Shown piece by piece: positions 33,590 to 42,789 of a stretch of 50,258 nucleotides of DNA (position 1 is the stretch's first letter; each line of letters opens with the position of its first letter). Location of the stretch: positions 1 to 50,258 of the forward strand of contig JAAZEM010000140.1 in NCBI GenBank assembly GCA_012512265.1, given 5' to 3'. This DNA is from Armatimonadota bacterium (GTDB lineage: Bacteria; Armatimonadota; JAAZEB01). Under the pieces are notes generated by a model. That model had not been told where the DNA came from and did no database searches. It worked only from the letters and a program-made list of their open reading frames with translations. A program made the position numbers and the translations under genes.

Positions 33590-36376
33590 ATGCGCGTGGT
33601 CACGCTCATCGCGTTCGCGTTTCTGGTGCTCTCAGCCGGGCGGGTCGAAGCCGCGCCCGTGGGCCCGATCCCGCTCCGTCCGGCCGTCGCGCTCTATGTG
33701 GTGTGCGATGGCACGCCGTGCGAGGCGCGCATCATCGTGCGCCAGGGCCCCCGCCCCACTCCGGAGCGCCTGATGGCGCGCGTCTTCACTCCCGACGAGC
33801 GGCTTCTTTTCTGGCGCTACGTCGAGTATGTGCCCGCGAAAGACCAGGCTGGCATCACCTCCCCGGGGATAGAGCTGCGCGACGCGGCCCATCCCCCGAC
33901 GCTTGGTGACCTGCTCCTGGATGAGACGGTCCGCCTGAATGCCGCCGGGATCTACCAGATCCGGCTGGTTGGCGGTGCCCAGAACAGCACCGCCGAGGTG
34001 ATCCTCCCGCGAGACCTCCCCTACGGCATCTCCTGCCAGAACGGCACCTACTCGCCTTGGGATGCGAAGCTGTCGTCACTCTATGCTTATGTGCCCCCGC
34101 GCGCCGAGGAGCTGACCGTCGTTGGGGGCCCGGCGGTGGTGCGCGACGCGCAGGGGAAAGAGCTGGCCCAGTTGGAGCCGGGGAAGCAGCAGGCAATCCC
34201 AGTCACGCAAACCGAGACGGTGTGGCGCTTCGACCTGCCGGACCCCAAAGGCTGGCAGCTACGCGCTGCTGGGTTCCCGCTGATCCTCTGCACCACCGCC
34301 GAAGCCGCCCGGGCGATCCGCGCCTCCGTCGAGGTCCTCCCGGATGGCACCGTGGTCTGCCACCAATTCCAACGACGCATCGCCGAGATGCTTCCCAGGC
34401 TGCTGGATCCCGCGAAGGTGGGCACGGCGGAGAAGCTGATCGTGCCGCTTGCCACGCGCAAGGAGGCCTGGCTCGCCCACCCAATCCGCGCCACGAAGCT
34501 GATGCAGGCGTTCCTCCCCATGGTCGAGCACTGGCTCCGCCGGCAGAACGTGGATCCGGCCAGTCATTGGGGCGGGTCGCTCAATGGCTGGCAGGAGTTC
34601 GCCGGCAAGCCAGGGCGCGAGGGGCGTTGGGACCGGCTGAAGGCGATCCAGGGGCTTTACGCGGGAGCATCCGACCACTATGGCGGGGGCGCCGAGCACC
34701 TGGCGCTCGCGGCGCTCCATGACGATCCCACCAACCCCTACTTCGGGCGCCAGGAGCTCCTCTACCGGGCGGCCGCCGCCGCGCTGCGCGACCTGATGGT
34801 CCTCTCCGAGAGCGAAGTGTTTCCCGGCGTGGCCGACCTGGATCCCTATCCGGGGATGATGGCGTTTGCCCTGGGGCAGAAGACCCTCCCCGTATTCGGC
34901 ACGGCGGCGCCTCACTTGCCCACCGAGGTGCGCGCCTTGTGGGCCGAGGGGCTGCGCCGCGTGGTCGACCGGTGCCTGCCAGATGATCTGGTCAGCGCGC
35001 GTAACCAATCCTCGCATTACCTGGTGGCCTACCACGCCTATGCGACCGGGAGTGGCGATCCCCTCTATCGCGACATGGCGCGGCTTTTCGCCCGGCGCTG
35101 GATTCGTGGCCAACACCCCTCGGGCTTCCATCAGGAGGCGACGGGCCCCTGCCCCAGCTACATCGGGATGACGCACTGGCACGAGGCCGTCTACTACCGC
35201 ATGAGCAAGGACCCGGAGATCCTGGAGAGCCTGCGCCGCTCCTACGCTTTCTTCAACCACACGGTGGCCCCGGAGCCGGATGGCCGGATGCTCGGCGGGT
35301 TCAACTTCGCCCACCGCGTTGGCGAAGGCTTCTATCTCGAGCAGTATGGCGGTGCTCGGGGGATTCTGGATGACGTCCTCCCCGAGGTGGGTCTGTGGGC
35401 CGACGCGGCACCTTCCCCCGAGGCACATGCGAAGCAGCACGCGGAGGCAGCGCAACGCGTGGAGCGCTTCCTGGCGGAGCCCACGCTCCCGCGCTATCCC
35501 GATATCGGCACGCCACGCTACCTCCATCACGCAGAGCCGGACCGCTCCGCCACCTGGCCGGCATGCGAGCCCGGCTCCTTCGTGCGCAATCTGAGCAACG
35601 AGCTGGTCGCCGTGAAGCGGCCCGGCTACTACGCCGTGATCTATGTAGGGAAGCCGGCCGCCGGCGAGTTCTACATTCGCAAGCGCGAGGATCTGCGTCT
35701 CCCCTTCCCCGGCGGGATCGAGGAGAACGGCGGCGTGCTTCCCGAGGTGCGCAACGCCACGCCGTTTCTGGGCGGGGGCCTGACCGGCTTCTGGACGCCA
35801 GAGTATGGCCACTCGGTGATGGCCGCCGCCTGGTCGCCCACCACGCACCACGGCGTGATGCTCACCGCGCCGGATGGGAAGCGCTACTGGGAGGATTACT
35901 TCGCGCACACCTTCGAGCTGGACGAGGCCGCAGGCACCCTCGTGATTTCCGGGCGGATCGAGGGGTGGCCGCTCGCCTATCGCCGGGCTTACCGGTTTGG
36001 CGACGACGCGCTGGAAGTCGTGCTCACACTCACCGCGGAGAAGGAGATGGCGGCGCGGTCGCTGGTGGAGAATATCCCCTTCGCTCGCGGCGGGTGGAAG
36101 GCCAGGGGCGCCACGCTCTCGGCCGGGGAAAAGCACGCGGGCGAGGCGAGCTCGGATCGGCTCACGGTGACCGACTCCACCGGCGCCGGGATCGAGATCC
36201 GGTTTGACCAGCCGCGCGCGCTGCTCCTGGTGCCCGAGGGTCTGAAGGCAGGTGGCTGGCGCGACCTCCAGTTCGGGCGCGCGGAGGTGCGCCTCCCGGA
36301 GAAGCTGGCTGCCGGCCAGACTATCGAACTCCGCTATACCATCCGCCCGATCGCTGCGCCCAAACCCACGGGCTAG
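33590..36376 (+). CDS. Secreted polysaccharide-lyase-like protein (alpha-toroid plus beta-sandwich)
   Basis: A 928-residue secreted protein. The ATG at 33590 has GGAGG 9 bases upstream, better than a GTG at 33581. Residues 1-22 are a signal peptide (RVVTLIAFAFLVLSAGRVEA). The middle (about 290-620) is helix-rich and resembles the (alpha/alpha) toroid of heparinase/alginate-lyase type enzymes, with NQSSHYLVAYHAYA and HPSGFHQEATGPCPSYIGMTHWHEA, where an Asn, His and Tyr could form the lyase active site. The C-terminal 300 residues are beta-sandwich (YAVIYVGKPAAGEFYI, YGHSVMAAAWSPTTHHGVML). I infer uronate-containing polysaccharide cleavage, but the family is not certain; a hydrolase with a toroid fold is the alternative. 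Confidence 0.72.
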   Translation: MRVVTLIAFAFLVLSAGRVEAAPVGPIPLRPAVALYVVCDGTPCEARIIVRQGPRPTPERLMARVFTPDERLLFWRYVEYVPAKDQAGITSPGIELRDAAHPPTLGDLLLDETVRLNAAGIYQIRLVGGAQNSTAEVILPRDLPYGISCQNGTYSPWDAKLSSLYAYVPPRAEELTVVGGPAVVRDAQGKELAQLEPGKQQAIPVTQTETVWRFDLPDPKGWQLRAAGFPLILCTTAEAARAIRASVEVLPDGTVVCHQFQRRIAEMLPRLLDPAKVGTAEKLIVPLATRKEAWLAHPIRATKLMQAFLPMVEHWLRRQNVDPASHWGGSLNGWQEFAGKPGREGRWDRLKAIQGLYAGASDHYGGGAEHLALAALHDDPTNPYFGRQELLYRAAAAALRDLMVLSESEVFPGVADLDPYPGMMAFALGQKTLPVFGTAAPHLPTEVRALWAEGLRRVVDRCLPDDLVSARNQSSHYLVAYHAYATGSGDPLYRDMARLFARRWIRGQHPSGFHQEATGPCPSYIGMTHWHEAVYYRMSKDPEILESLRRSYAFFNHTVAPEPDGRMLGGFNFAHRVGEGFYLEQYGGARGILDDVLPEVGLWADAAPSPEAHAKQHAEAAQRVERFLAEPTLPRYPDIGTPRYLHHAEPDRSATWPACEPGSFVRNLSNELVAVKRPGYYAVIYVGKPAAGEFYIRKREDLRLPFPGGIEENGGVLPEVRNATPFLGGGLTGFWTPEYGHSVMAAAWSPTTHHGVMLTAPDGKRYWEDYFAHTFELDEAAGTLVISGRIEGWPLAYRRAYRFGDDALEVVLTLTAEKEMAARSLVENIPFARGGWKARGATLSAGEKHAGEASSDRLTVTDSTGAGIEIRFDQPRALLLVPEGLKAGGWRDLQFGRAEVRLPEKLAAGQTIELRYTIRPIAAPKPTG

Positions 36377-36461
36377 TGCCCGGAGGCTTTGGGGAGCGCG
36401 CGGAGATAGGGGCTGGACGGGGAGCGTTCTGTACGCCCGGGCCTTCAAAGAGAGGGGATCG

Positions 36462-37466
36462 ATGGCGAGTCGCGAGATTGTGCAAATGAGTCTGGCGTTC
36501 GCGGGGCCGCCTCGGATCGCGTATGGGATGGGTGGCGGCTTTCCCAGCGATATTGCCTTTGTCCGGCGGAGTCCCGCGCCCAACTCGCGCGCCACGCCCT
36601 GGACGCAGTATGACGGCTACTGGGAGATGCATGACGAGTGGGGCAATACCTGGCGGCGCCTGGAGAATGTCACCAAGGGCGAGGTGTGGAAGGGTGCGCT
36701 GGAAGAGAGCTGGGACCTGCTGGAGAGCTACGAGTTCCCGCAGACCGATGCCGTGGAGCTATACGAGGGCACGGCGGCGCGCTGCCGTGAGCTGCATGAG
36801 AAGGGCCTCTTTGTCCTCGGGAGCATCGGCTGGCCCTTCACCATCGCGCGTTACCTGCGGAGGATGGAGATCTTCCTCGCCGATGTGGCCGCCGAGCCCG
36901 AGCGCGTGAGCGACCTTCTTTGGCAGATCACCCGCCACCTCGAAAAGGAGATCCACCGCTACGCGGACGCGGGTGTGGATGGCATCATGACCGCCGAGGA
37001 TTGGGGCACGCAGGACCGCCTCCTGGTGAGCCCGGCCTGCTTCCGGCGGCTTTTCAAGCCGTGCTTCCAGGCCCTCTGCGCCGCGGCGCACAGCCGCGGG
37101 CTCAGCGTGTGGCTTCACTCCTGCGGCCACGTCTCCGAGGTCCTGGAAGACTGGTGCGAGGCGGGGATCGATGTGTGTCAGTTCGACCAGCCGGAGCTAC
37201 ACGGCATCGATTGGCTGAGCGAGCACTTTGGCGGTCGGATGCACTTCTGGTGCCCGGTCGATATTCAGCGCACCCTCCCGACGCGCGACCCGGAGCGGAT
37301 CGCGCGCGCCGCTGAGGAGTATGTGCAAAAGCTGGGCGCGTTTGGCGGCGGCTTCATTGCCGGCTACTACGGCTCCAACGAGGCGCTCGGTCTCGACCCG
37401 GAGTATCAGGCGATTGCGTCGCGAGCCTTCATGCGCGCTGGCGACCCGGCGCCCAGGCGTGGTTAG
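36462..37466 (+). CDS. Uroporphyrinogen-decarboxylase-fold protein, second copy
   Basis: A 334-residue URO-D-fold protein distantly related to the one at 27772-28809. It opens with PPRIAYGMGGGFPSDIAF and carries DGIMTAEDWGTQDRLLVSPACFRRLFKPCFQ and the barrel motifs VWLHSCGHVSEVLEDWCEAGIDV and YGSNEALGLD, typical of the non-heme URO-D branch in glycan clusters. The HSCGH motif could bind a metal, like the zinc site of MtaA-type methyltransferases. GAGGGG precedes the ATG. It lies 10 bp before the DUF4091 gene, so the two are in one transcript. The real reaction is unknown. Confidence 0.85.
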   Translation: MASREIVQMSLAFAGPPRIAYGMGGGFPSDIAFVRRSPAPNSRATPWTQYDGYWEMHDEWGNTWRRLENVTKGEVWKGALEESWDLLESYEFPQTDAVELYEGTAARCRELHEKGLFVLGSIGWPFTIARYLRRMEIFLADVAAEPERVSDLLWQITRHLEKEIHRYADAGVDGIMTAEDWGTQDRLLVSPACFRRLFKPCFQALCAAAHSRGLSVWLHSCGHVSEVLEDWCEAGIDVCQFDQPELHGIDWLSEHFGGRMHFWCPVDIQRTLPTRDPERIARAAEEYVQKLGAFGGGFIAGYYGSNEALGLDPEYQAIASRAFMRAGDPAPRRG

Positions 37467-37476
37467 GAGCGGAACG

Positions 37477-39708
37477 ATGGCGAAAGCACGGAGCATAGGT
37501 ATCGGTCTCGTCAGCCTGCTTGTGGCAGGCGGCCTGCTGGCCGGCCCTCGCGCGGCGGATGCGGGAGCAGCTGACGTGCGCGTCTATGGCGTCTCGGCGC
37601 TGCATAAGGTGTTGCCGGACGAGGCGCCCGCCTCGGACTGGACTCCCGGGCGGATCACCCTGGAGTGCGCTCAAAACGAGTCCGAGGCGTTCCAGGTAGT
37701 CGTGCGCGTTGCCCGGCCTACCTCTGGCCTGGCAATCCGCGCGTCCGACCTGAAAGGGCCCAGGGGCGGGGTGCTGCCTGCAAGCCTCGTCTCTCTCCAC
37801 AAGGTGGAGTGGGTAGATATCAACGCGCCTTTCGACCCGAAGGAGCCGTCGCTCCAGCCGCTCTTGCGCCCGGATCCGTTGCCGGTGGTCGAGCCGGGGC
37901 AGCAGTTCGCGTGCGAGCCGGGGAAGAACCTGGCCTTCTGGCTTGCTGTAGCTGTGCCGGAGGATGCCCGGCCAGGGGCGTACACGGGCCAAGTGGAGGT
38001 CCTCTCGGGGGGCCGGCAGGCGGCGTCACTCGCGGTCAGCCTCCGGGTGCGCGATTTTGCCCTCCCGAAGCGCCCGATCCTCCAGAGCATGATCGGCCTC
38101 TCGGATGGCAACATCTTTCGGGCGCATGGCGCGAAGACGCCCGAGGAGAAGGAGAAGATCATCCGGCTCTACTTCGAGGAGTATATCCGCGCGCGCCTCA
38201 GCCCCTTCCTCTACGCCCCTGGCACGATGGCGTTCAATCCACTCCCGGACGGCGCCATCCGATGGGAGTTCGTCAAGGACGCGCAGGGCCAGCCCACCGG
38301 CGAGGTGAAGCTCGACTTCACCAACTTCGACCGTGAGGCCCGGCGCTATTTTGACGAGCGCCAGGTGTTCAGCGCGTTCAACTTCGCGCCCTACATCCTC
38401 CGCCACAAGACGGTCGACGGGAAGAGGGAGGCGTATCTCGCCTTCACCGATAGCAACCGGGTGACCATCGATGGCTTGCTGCCAGATGGCACCCTCAACC
38501 CGGTGTTCGAGAAGGCCGTCGTCAGCTTCTTCCGTCAGGTGGGCGCGCACCTGGCAGAGAAGGGGTGGCTGGATCGCGCGGTCTACTACGTTACGGACGA
38601 GCCGCCGGATTCCGACACGGATCTGATCAAGCAGGTCTGCCTTCTGGTGCGCCGCGGTGACCCGCGCATCCGCACGGCGCTCACGTACGACCCGGCCAAC
38701 CGGCCCCGCCTGGCGGAGGTTCAGGAGAATGGCCGGTCGCTGATCTCCCTCTGGATCCCCTATGTTAGCTTCTACCGCGAAGAGGTGGCCGCCGCCGAGC
38801 GAGCGAAAGGCGCGGAATACTGGCTGTATGATGTCAAGGAAACCTGCCTGATCTCGCACAGCGGCGAGCGAAATCGCGGCATGTTCTGGGATGTTTGGCG
38901 CCGCGATGCCCACGGCTACCTTTACTATCTGGCGACCTACTGGGGCCGGGATGCCACGCCCTGGGACCGCCCTAGCTTCCTGCTGCCAGGCGTCACCTAC
39001 CAATACCGACATGGCGACGGCTACTTCTTCTACCCGCCGCGCCGCCAGTATGATCCCGACCCGCCCATCCTCGATACCGTCGTCCGCTCCATCCGCTGGG
39101 AGCTAATGCGCGAGGGCGCCGAGGACTTCGACACGCTGCGCATTCTGGAACGCCTAACCGACCAGGCAGAGAAACGCCGGCTGCCTGCCGCCGCTCAGGG
39201 CCGGAAGGCGTTGGCGCTCGCGCGCTCCGCGGCGGAGGCAGTTACCACGGGTGCGGATGCCTACGGGATTCGCGACCTGCGCTTCGACGCGCAACCCGGA
39301 TGGTCGTTCAGCGCCCAGGAGGGGTGGCTGCACCACCGCGGCGGGAGCCGGTCCGACCTGGTGATTCACCTGGACAAGGTGCGCGAGGATGGAGTCTACG
39401 AGCTGATCCTGAACGTCTATGATGACCTGAACTACCGCGGCCAGCCCTACTCGCGCTTCCTGGTGAACGGGAAGGCATATGCGACCCCCGGCGGATTGAA
39501 AGGCGCGACGGATGTCGCCGCCGGCACGCTGGAAGTGAGGGGGGGCCGCGCCACGTTCACCCTCTCGGCGCTCGATGAGCAGGCGGGCGTGATCCTCTAC
39601 CGGGTTGGACTGAAGCGCCCGTCCAAGCCTGGCACGAGCCTCTACGCAGCACGAACCGCCGTTTTCGATGCCATTGAGGCACTTGCCGCGGCGTTGAAGC
39701 AGCGGTGA
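37477..39708 (+). CDS. Secreted DUF4091 glycoside hydrolase (GH123-like)
   Basis: A 743-residue protein with a signal peptide (residues 1-30, SIGIGLVSLLVAGGLLAGPRAADA). The N-terminal beta domain (about 33-190) is followed by a TIM-barrel catalytic part with YYVTDEPPDSDTDLIKQV, whose adjacent Asp-Glu matches the catalytic pair of GH123 beta-N-acetylgalactosaminidases using substrate assistance. The typical DUF4091 signature is near the C-terminus of the barrel: SIRWELMREGAEDFDTLRIL. About 610-720 is a galactose-binding-like module (SDLVIHLDKVREDGVYELIL). The target is therefore probably an N-acetylhexosamine-containing glycan outside the cytoplasm. AGGAG lies before the ATG; the gene is the last of the plus-strand block. 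Confidence 0.85.
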   Translation: MAKARSIGIGLVSLLVAGGLLAGPRAADAGAADVRVYGVSALHKVLPDEAPASDWTPGRITLECAQNESEAFQVVVRVARPTSGLAIRASDLKGPRGGVLPASLVSLHKVEWVDINAPFDPKEPSLQPLLRPDPLPVVEPGQQFACEPGKNLAFWLAVAVPEDARPGAYTGQVEVLSGGRQAASLAVSLRVRDFALPKRPILQSMIGLSDGNIFRAHGAKTPEEKEKIIRLYFEEYIRARLSPFLYAPGTMAFNPLPDGAIRWEFVKDAQGQPTGEVKLDFTNFDREARRYFDERQVFSAFNFAPYILRHKTVDGKREAYLAFTDSNRVTIDGLLPDGTLNPVFEKAVVSFFRQVGAHLAEKGWLDRAVYYVTDEPPDSDTDLIKQVCLLVRRGDPRIRTALTYDPANRPRLAEVQENGRSLISLWIPYVSFYREEVAAAERAKGAEYWLYDVKETCLISHSGERNRGMFWDVWRRDAHGYLYYLATYWGRDATPWDRPSFLLPGVTYQYRHGDGYFFYPPRRQYDPDPPILDTVVRSIRWELMREGAEDFDTLRILERLTDQAEKRRLPAAAQGRKALALARSAAEAVTTGADAYGIRDLRFDAQPGWSFSAQEGWLHHRGGSRSDLVIHLDKVREDGVYELILNVYDDLNYRGQPYSRFLVNGKAYATPGGLKGATDVAAGTLEVRGGRATFTLSALDEQAGVILYRVGLKRPSKPGTSLYAARTAVFDAIEALAAALKQR

Positions 39709-39717
39709 AAGACTGCG

Positions 39718-39791
39718 CGCGCGTGCGCTCCTGATGCGTCCTGGTCACGGCGCTTCGCGGTGCCCGGTACTCGGTCGCAGGGGCGCACGCG
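39718..39791. repeat. GC-rich inverted repeat between the two glycan-gene blocks
   Basis: CGCGTGCGC (about 39718-39726) and GCGCACGCG (about 39783-39791) form a 9-bp pairing with a 56-base interior in the gap where plus- and minus-strand blocks meet. It may act as a bidirectional terminator. Confidence 0.35.
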
Positions 39792-39801
39792 TGCGCGCTC
39801 C

Positions 39802-40044
39802 TTACCGGCGCTTTCGGGCTTCCTCGATTCGATGCCACTCGGCGAGAGCGCTCTGGAGCGCCAGCTGCATCTGATCCTCGGGCGTATTGGCCGCTGCCTC
39901 CACGATGACCGTCGTGGTCCGCCAGCGCGGGGCACGTCGGGCTTCCGGTGGTAGCGGCCCTCCCTCGGGGATCAGATGGCCGTTGCCGCCATCGTCGATG
40001 TAGAGATGATACCGCACGAGGCGCCCTTGCTCTTCCCTAGGCAT
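39802..40044 (-). CDS. Small conserved-looking hypothetical protein
   Basis: An 80-residue protein, ATG at 40044 with GGGAGGAG upstream, so translation looks real. It has an N-terminal basic strand (RLVRYHLYIDDGGNGHL), a Pro-rich turn, a strand (RTTTVIVEAAA) and a C-terminal helix (EDQMQLALQSALAEWHRIEEA). I recognise no family. It is the last gene of the minus-strand block, 160 bp after the pseudopilin-like gene. Confidence 0.6.
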   Translation of the reverse strand: MPREEQGRLVRYHLYIDDGGNGHLIPEGGPLPPEARRAPRWRTTTVIVEAAANTPEDQMQLALQSALAEWHRIEEARKRR

Positions 40045-40204
40045 GCCGCTCTCCTCCCATCCACCATGCTCGCGGAGTGAATATACCCGGCGGGGTACGG
40101 GCACACTCCGGCCGAGAAGCAACCACGGCTCCCCTCACCTTCTTCGCGGTCACCGCCGGCGGGGCCTCTTCGGCGCCATCGGATCCGAGAAAAAGCCGGC
40201 GGGC

Positions 40205-40849
40205 TCACCACGGCTGGTTTGCGGCGCTCCAGTGAATGAGCGGCATCCATCGCGTGTGGCCATCGAGGTAGAGGACATTGCCACCCTCCCGGTGAGCCCC
40301 TGATGGAACGCCGCCGTTGTAGTCCCACAACACCGGAACCCGGGAGACGTCCAGGGAGAGCTCGGGGTTAGCCCCGCGAGGCGGCCAATAGGTGTAGGAG
40401 ATCGGCACACGCACCGACTGCGGGCGGCCGCGCGCGCCGGGCCGGGTAAGATCATCCGACGGGCAGGCGAGAGGCCGGACGTTTGGCAGGTAGGTGAACA
40501 GCTGTCGGCCGAGATCGCCTTCGCCGGTGGGGTAGCGGCCATCGTAATCCTGCGCGTACATCTGGAGCGCCACAGCTAGGACGCGCAGGTTCTGCCGACA
40601 GACTTTGCGCCGGGCTGCTTCCGTGCTGGTGTTCCAGAGCCGGGTGCCGTAGATGCCGGCGATCAGCACCAGGGCAACAAAGACGAACCCCTGAGCTGCC
40701 TGCCGTCGCGCCTGCATCTCGCCGGAGCTCGCTCGCGGGCGCTCCGGGAGTTTTCCGGGGATCTCCAGCGGGTCCGGCGCATGCACCTGCTTCACATACC
40801 GGCGCGCCGGCGCGCTCTCTCGTGATGCGCTCTTCTTCCAAAATCGCAC
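40205..40849 (-). CDS. DUF1559/GspG-like pseudopilin with H-X9-DG-type C-terminus and no prepilin cleavage motif
   Basis: A 214-residue protein. It resembles the DUF1559/type II pseudopilin proteins of Planctomycetes and Armatimonadota: an N-terminal hydrophobic helix GFVFVALVLIAGIYGTRLWN, then ARRKVCRQNLRVLAVALQMYAQDYDGRYP, a CPSDD loop and the closing GGNVLYLDGHTRWM motif. Typical members begin with a short basic leader and GFTLIELLVVIAIIAILA. Here a 68-residue leader precedes the helix and the glutamate at +5 is absent, so prepilin peptidase processing is unlikely. It is probably a membrane-anchored pseudopilin variant. The GTG at 40849 has GGGAGGG upstream; a TTG at 40894 is less likely. 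Confidence 0.8.
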   Translation of the reverse strand: MRFWKKSASRESAPARRYVKQVHAPDPLEIPGKLPERPRASSGEMQARRQAAQGFVFVALVLIAGIYGTRLWNTSTEAARRKVCRQNLRVLAVALQMYAQDYDGRYPTGEGDLGRQLFTYLPNVRPLACPSDDLTRPGARGRPQSVRVPISYTYWPPRGANPELSLDVSRVPVLWDYNGGVPSGAHREGGNVLYLDGHTRWMPLIHWSAANQPW

Positions 40850-40897
40850 CGTCGCCCTCCCCTCGGACGAAGAAACCGGTGCCGGTCTATGCAATCA

Positions 40898-40931
40898 CCG
40901 CTCTCTCGCTTGTCCGACGCCGAGAGAGCGG
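40898..40931 (-). terminator. Hairpin between the Gfo/Idh gene and the pseudopilin gene
   Basis: A perfect 11-bp stem (CCGCTCTCTCG / CGAGAGAGCGG) with a 12-base loop in the 156-bp gap after the Gfo/Idh/MocA gene. It may reduce transcription into the pseudopilin gene. No U tract follows. Confidence 0.55.
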
Positions 40932-41005
40932 GGCTGGCATCTGCCAGTGGGGGCTTCCTCGCAAAGGCGCTCCGCTTGCGCGCGGCCGGAAGAGCGCTCC
41001 TCGCG

Positions 41006-42004
41006 CTACTCCCGTGCCTGGATCACCCGGCCCGTGCGACAGCTCTCCAGCGCGGCGGTAATCGTGCGCACCGTCTCGGCGCCTTCGGCGATAGAGCACG
41101 GGAAGGAGCCTTTGCCGGTGGCCGCGTCCAGGAAGAGATTCGCTTGGCGGGTAAACGCCGCGTCGCGCTCCCCGGGGTAAGCTCCGCTCCAGTGCCATTC
41201 CTCCCCGCGGTTCAACCCCAGCCGCCGGGCGCGCAGATCCAGCCGGAGCGTGCCTGTCTCGCCCGCGAAGTCGACCAGGCAGTCGTTGTTCTTCTGGAAC
41301 TGGTTTAGCGTGAGGCTGACCAGAAACTCGCCCGGCCGGCGTAGCGAGAGCGCCACCGTGTCCTCCACCTCCACCCGAGGTAGCATCAGGTGGTCCGCCT
41401 GGCAAGAGACCTCGCTTTCGAGACCCACGCACCACTGCACCAGGTTGACCATATGGGTGATCGCATCCTGGATCGCGCCACCGCCCATCGCCCGGTCGCG
41501 GTAGTAAACATCGGCGTAGGCGGGCCGGTAGCGCGGAAAATCCTGACCCATGATGCCAAGCACGTGGCGCACGCGCCCGATCTCTCCCTGCTCCAGGCGA
41601 GCCTTCAGATCGCTCACGATTGGCATCGAGCGATAGACGTAGGCCGTTCCGCTCGTCGTCGTGGCGGCCTCGGCCGCCTCGCGCAGGCGCTCCGCCGCGA
41701 GCCAGTCGAGCGTCAGAGGCTTCTCGACGAGGACGTGGCAGCCCTCGTTCAGCGCGCGCGTGGCCATCGCCTCGTGGAAAGGCGCCGGGGTGCAGATCAC
41801 CACCACCGCATAGTCGCGCAAGGGGACCGCATCCCACGCCGTGTAGGCCGCCGAGAGCGGATAGGCCGCCTGGAGATCGGCCAGCCGGTCGGCGCGCGAC
41901 TCGCAGATGGCGACACTCGTTCGCTCCGTCGCCAGGAAGCAGCGGGCGTGGCGCTCGCCAATCGAGCCGGCGCCCACCACCAGAACCGGGATCTTCTCGC
42001 TCAC
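41006..42004 (-). CDS. Gfo/Idh/MocA-family NAD(P)-dependent oxidoreductase
   Basis: A 332-residue cytoplasmic dehydrogenase of the Gfo/Idh/MocA family. The Rossmann motif VLVVGAGSIGERHAR opens the protein and is followed by the family core VVVICTPAPFHEAMA and HVLVEKPLTLDW, whose EKP motif contains the catalytic lysine; the C-terminal domain has GGGAIQDAITHMVNLVQW. The reaction is oxidation or reduction of a sugar or cyclitol, substrate unknown. The GTG at 42004 overlaps the SDR stop as GTGA (4-bp overlap), which suggests translational coupling; a GTG at 42016 is the alternative. Together with the SDR it could convert a sugar released by the GH2 enzyme. Confidence 0.9.
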   Translation of the reverse strand: MSEKIPVLVVGAGSIGERHARCFLATERTSVAICESRADRLADLQAAYPLSAAYTAWDAVPLRDYAVVVICTPAPFHEAMATRALNEGCHVLVEKPLTLDWLAAERLREAAEAATTTSGTAYVYRSMPIVSDLKARLEQGEIGRVRHVLGIMGQDFPRYRPAYADVYYRDRAMGGGAIQDAITHMVNLVQWCVGLESEVSCQADHLMLPRVEVEDTVALSLRRPGEFLVSLTLNQFQKNNDCLVDFAGETGTLRLDLRARRLGLNRGEEWHWSGAYPGERDAAFTRQANLFLDAATGKGSFPCSIAEGAETVRTITAALESCRTGRVIQARE

Positions 42005-42789
42005 CAGATGGTCCACCCCCCATCCACCACGAGGTTGTGCCCCGTGCAGTAGCTCGATGCATCGGAAGCCAGGAAGACCACCGCGCCCATCAGCTCGTGC
42101 GGCTCTCCCATCCGCTTCATTGGCACGCGCTCGCTGAGACGCCGAATAAACTCGGGCATACGCTCGCGCACCGGCGGATGCGGGAACGCCCCCGGGGAGA
42201 TGCAGTTAACGCGAATCCCATCGCGCGCCCAATATGCCGCCAGATGGCGGGTGAGCTGGATCAGCGCTCCCTTCGTTGCGTGGTAGTTGGGCGGGCTGCA
42301 GGTCTCGAGGCCCTCATACACCTCGGGATAGCTCGCCACCAGGCCATACATGCTGGCGACGTTGATGATGCTCCCCCCACCTACGCGGCGCATCTGCCTG
42401 GCCGCCTGCTGCGCGGCGATAAACTGTCCGGTGACGCCCACTGCCAGCGACCGGGCAAAGTCATCCCCCGTGGCGGTATCGAGCCGGGCCAGCGGCCCGT
42501 TGTAGCCATTGTTGACCAGAATATCCAGCCGGCCCATCTCGGCGGCGACCTGATCGATGGTGGTACGGATATTGGTCTCGTCGCTCAGGTCAATTGCCAC
42601 GGCCCGGTGCTGTGGCCCCAGCTCCTCGGCCAGCCGGCGGCATTTCTCCAGCGTGCGCGAGGCGACCACGACACGCGCGCCCGCTTGCGCCAGCCCCCGG
42701 CACATCGCGGATCCCAGGAACCCGGCCCCGCCGGTCACCAGCGCGACCTTCCCCTCCAGCGAGAAGAGCTGCGGCAGTGTTGGACCCAT
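42001..42789 (-). CDS. Short-chain dehydrogenase/reductase
   Basis: A 262-residue classical SDR. The nucleotide-binding motif is VTGGAGFLGSA (about 18-28), with NNGYNG near 93-98 and an active site of S146 (NVASMYG), Y169 and K173 (NYHATKGAL). It closes with FLASDASSYCTGHNLVVDGG, the family's C-terminal signature. It likely oxidises a sugar or sugar acid (for example a gluconate/idonate-type or keto-deoxy acid dehydrogenase), but no specific substrate is visible. CGGAGGAG precedes the ATG. It is coupled to the Gfo/Idh gene that follows. Confidence 0.92.
   Translation of the reverse strand: MGPTLPQLFSLEGKVALVTGGAGFLGSAMCRGLAQAGARVVVASRTLEKCRRLAEELGPQHRAVAIDLSDETNIRTTIDQVAAEMGRLDILVNNGYNGPLARLDTATGDDFARSLAVGVTGQFIAAQQAARQMRRVGGGSIINVASMYGLVASYPEVYEGLETCSPPNYHATKGALIQLTRHLAAYWARDGIRVNCISPGAFPHPPVRERMPEFIRRLSERVPMKRMGEPHELMGAVVFLASDASSYCTGHNLVVDGGWTIW

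Noticed and set aside
34259..36595. A 778-codon open frame on the minus strand
   Set aside because: It is antisense to the lyase-like gene, which has a signal peptide and a ribosome site; the antisense protein has neither and no domain.
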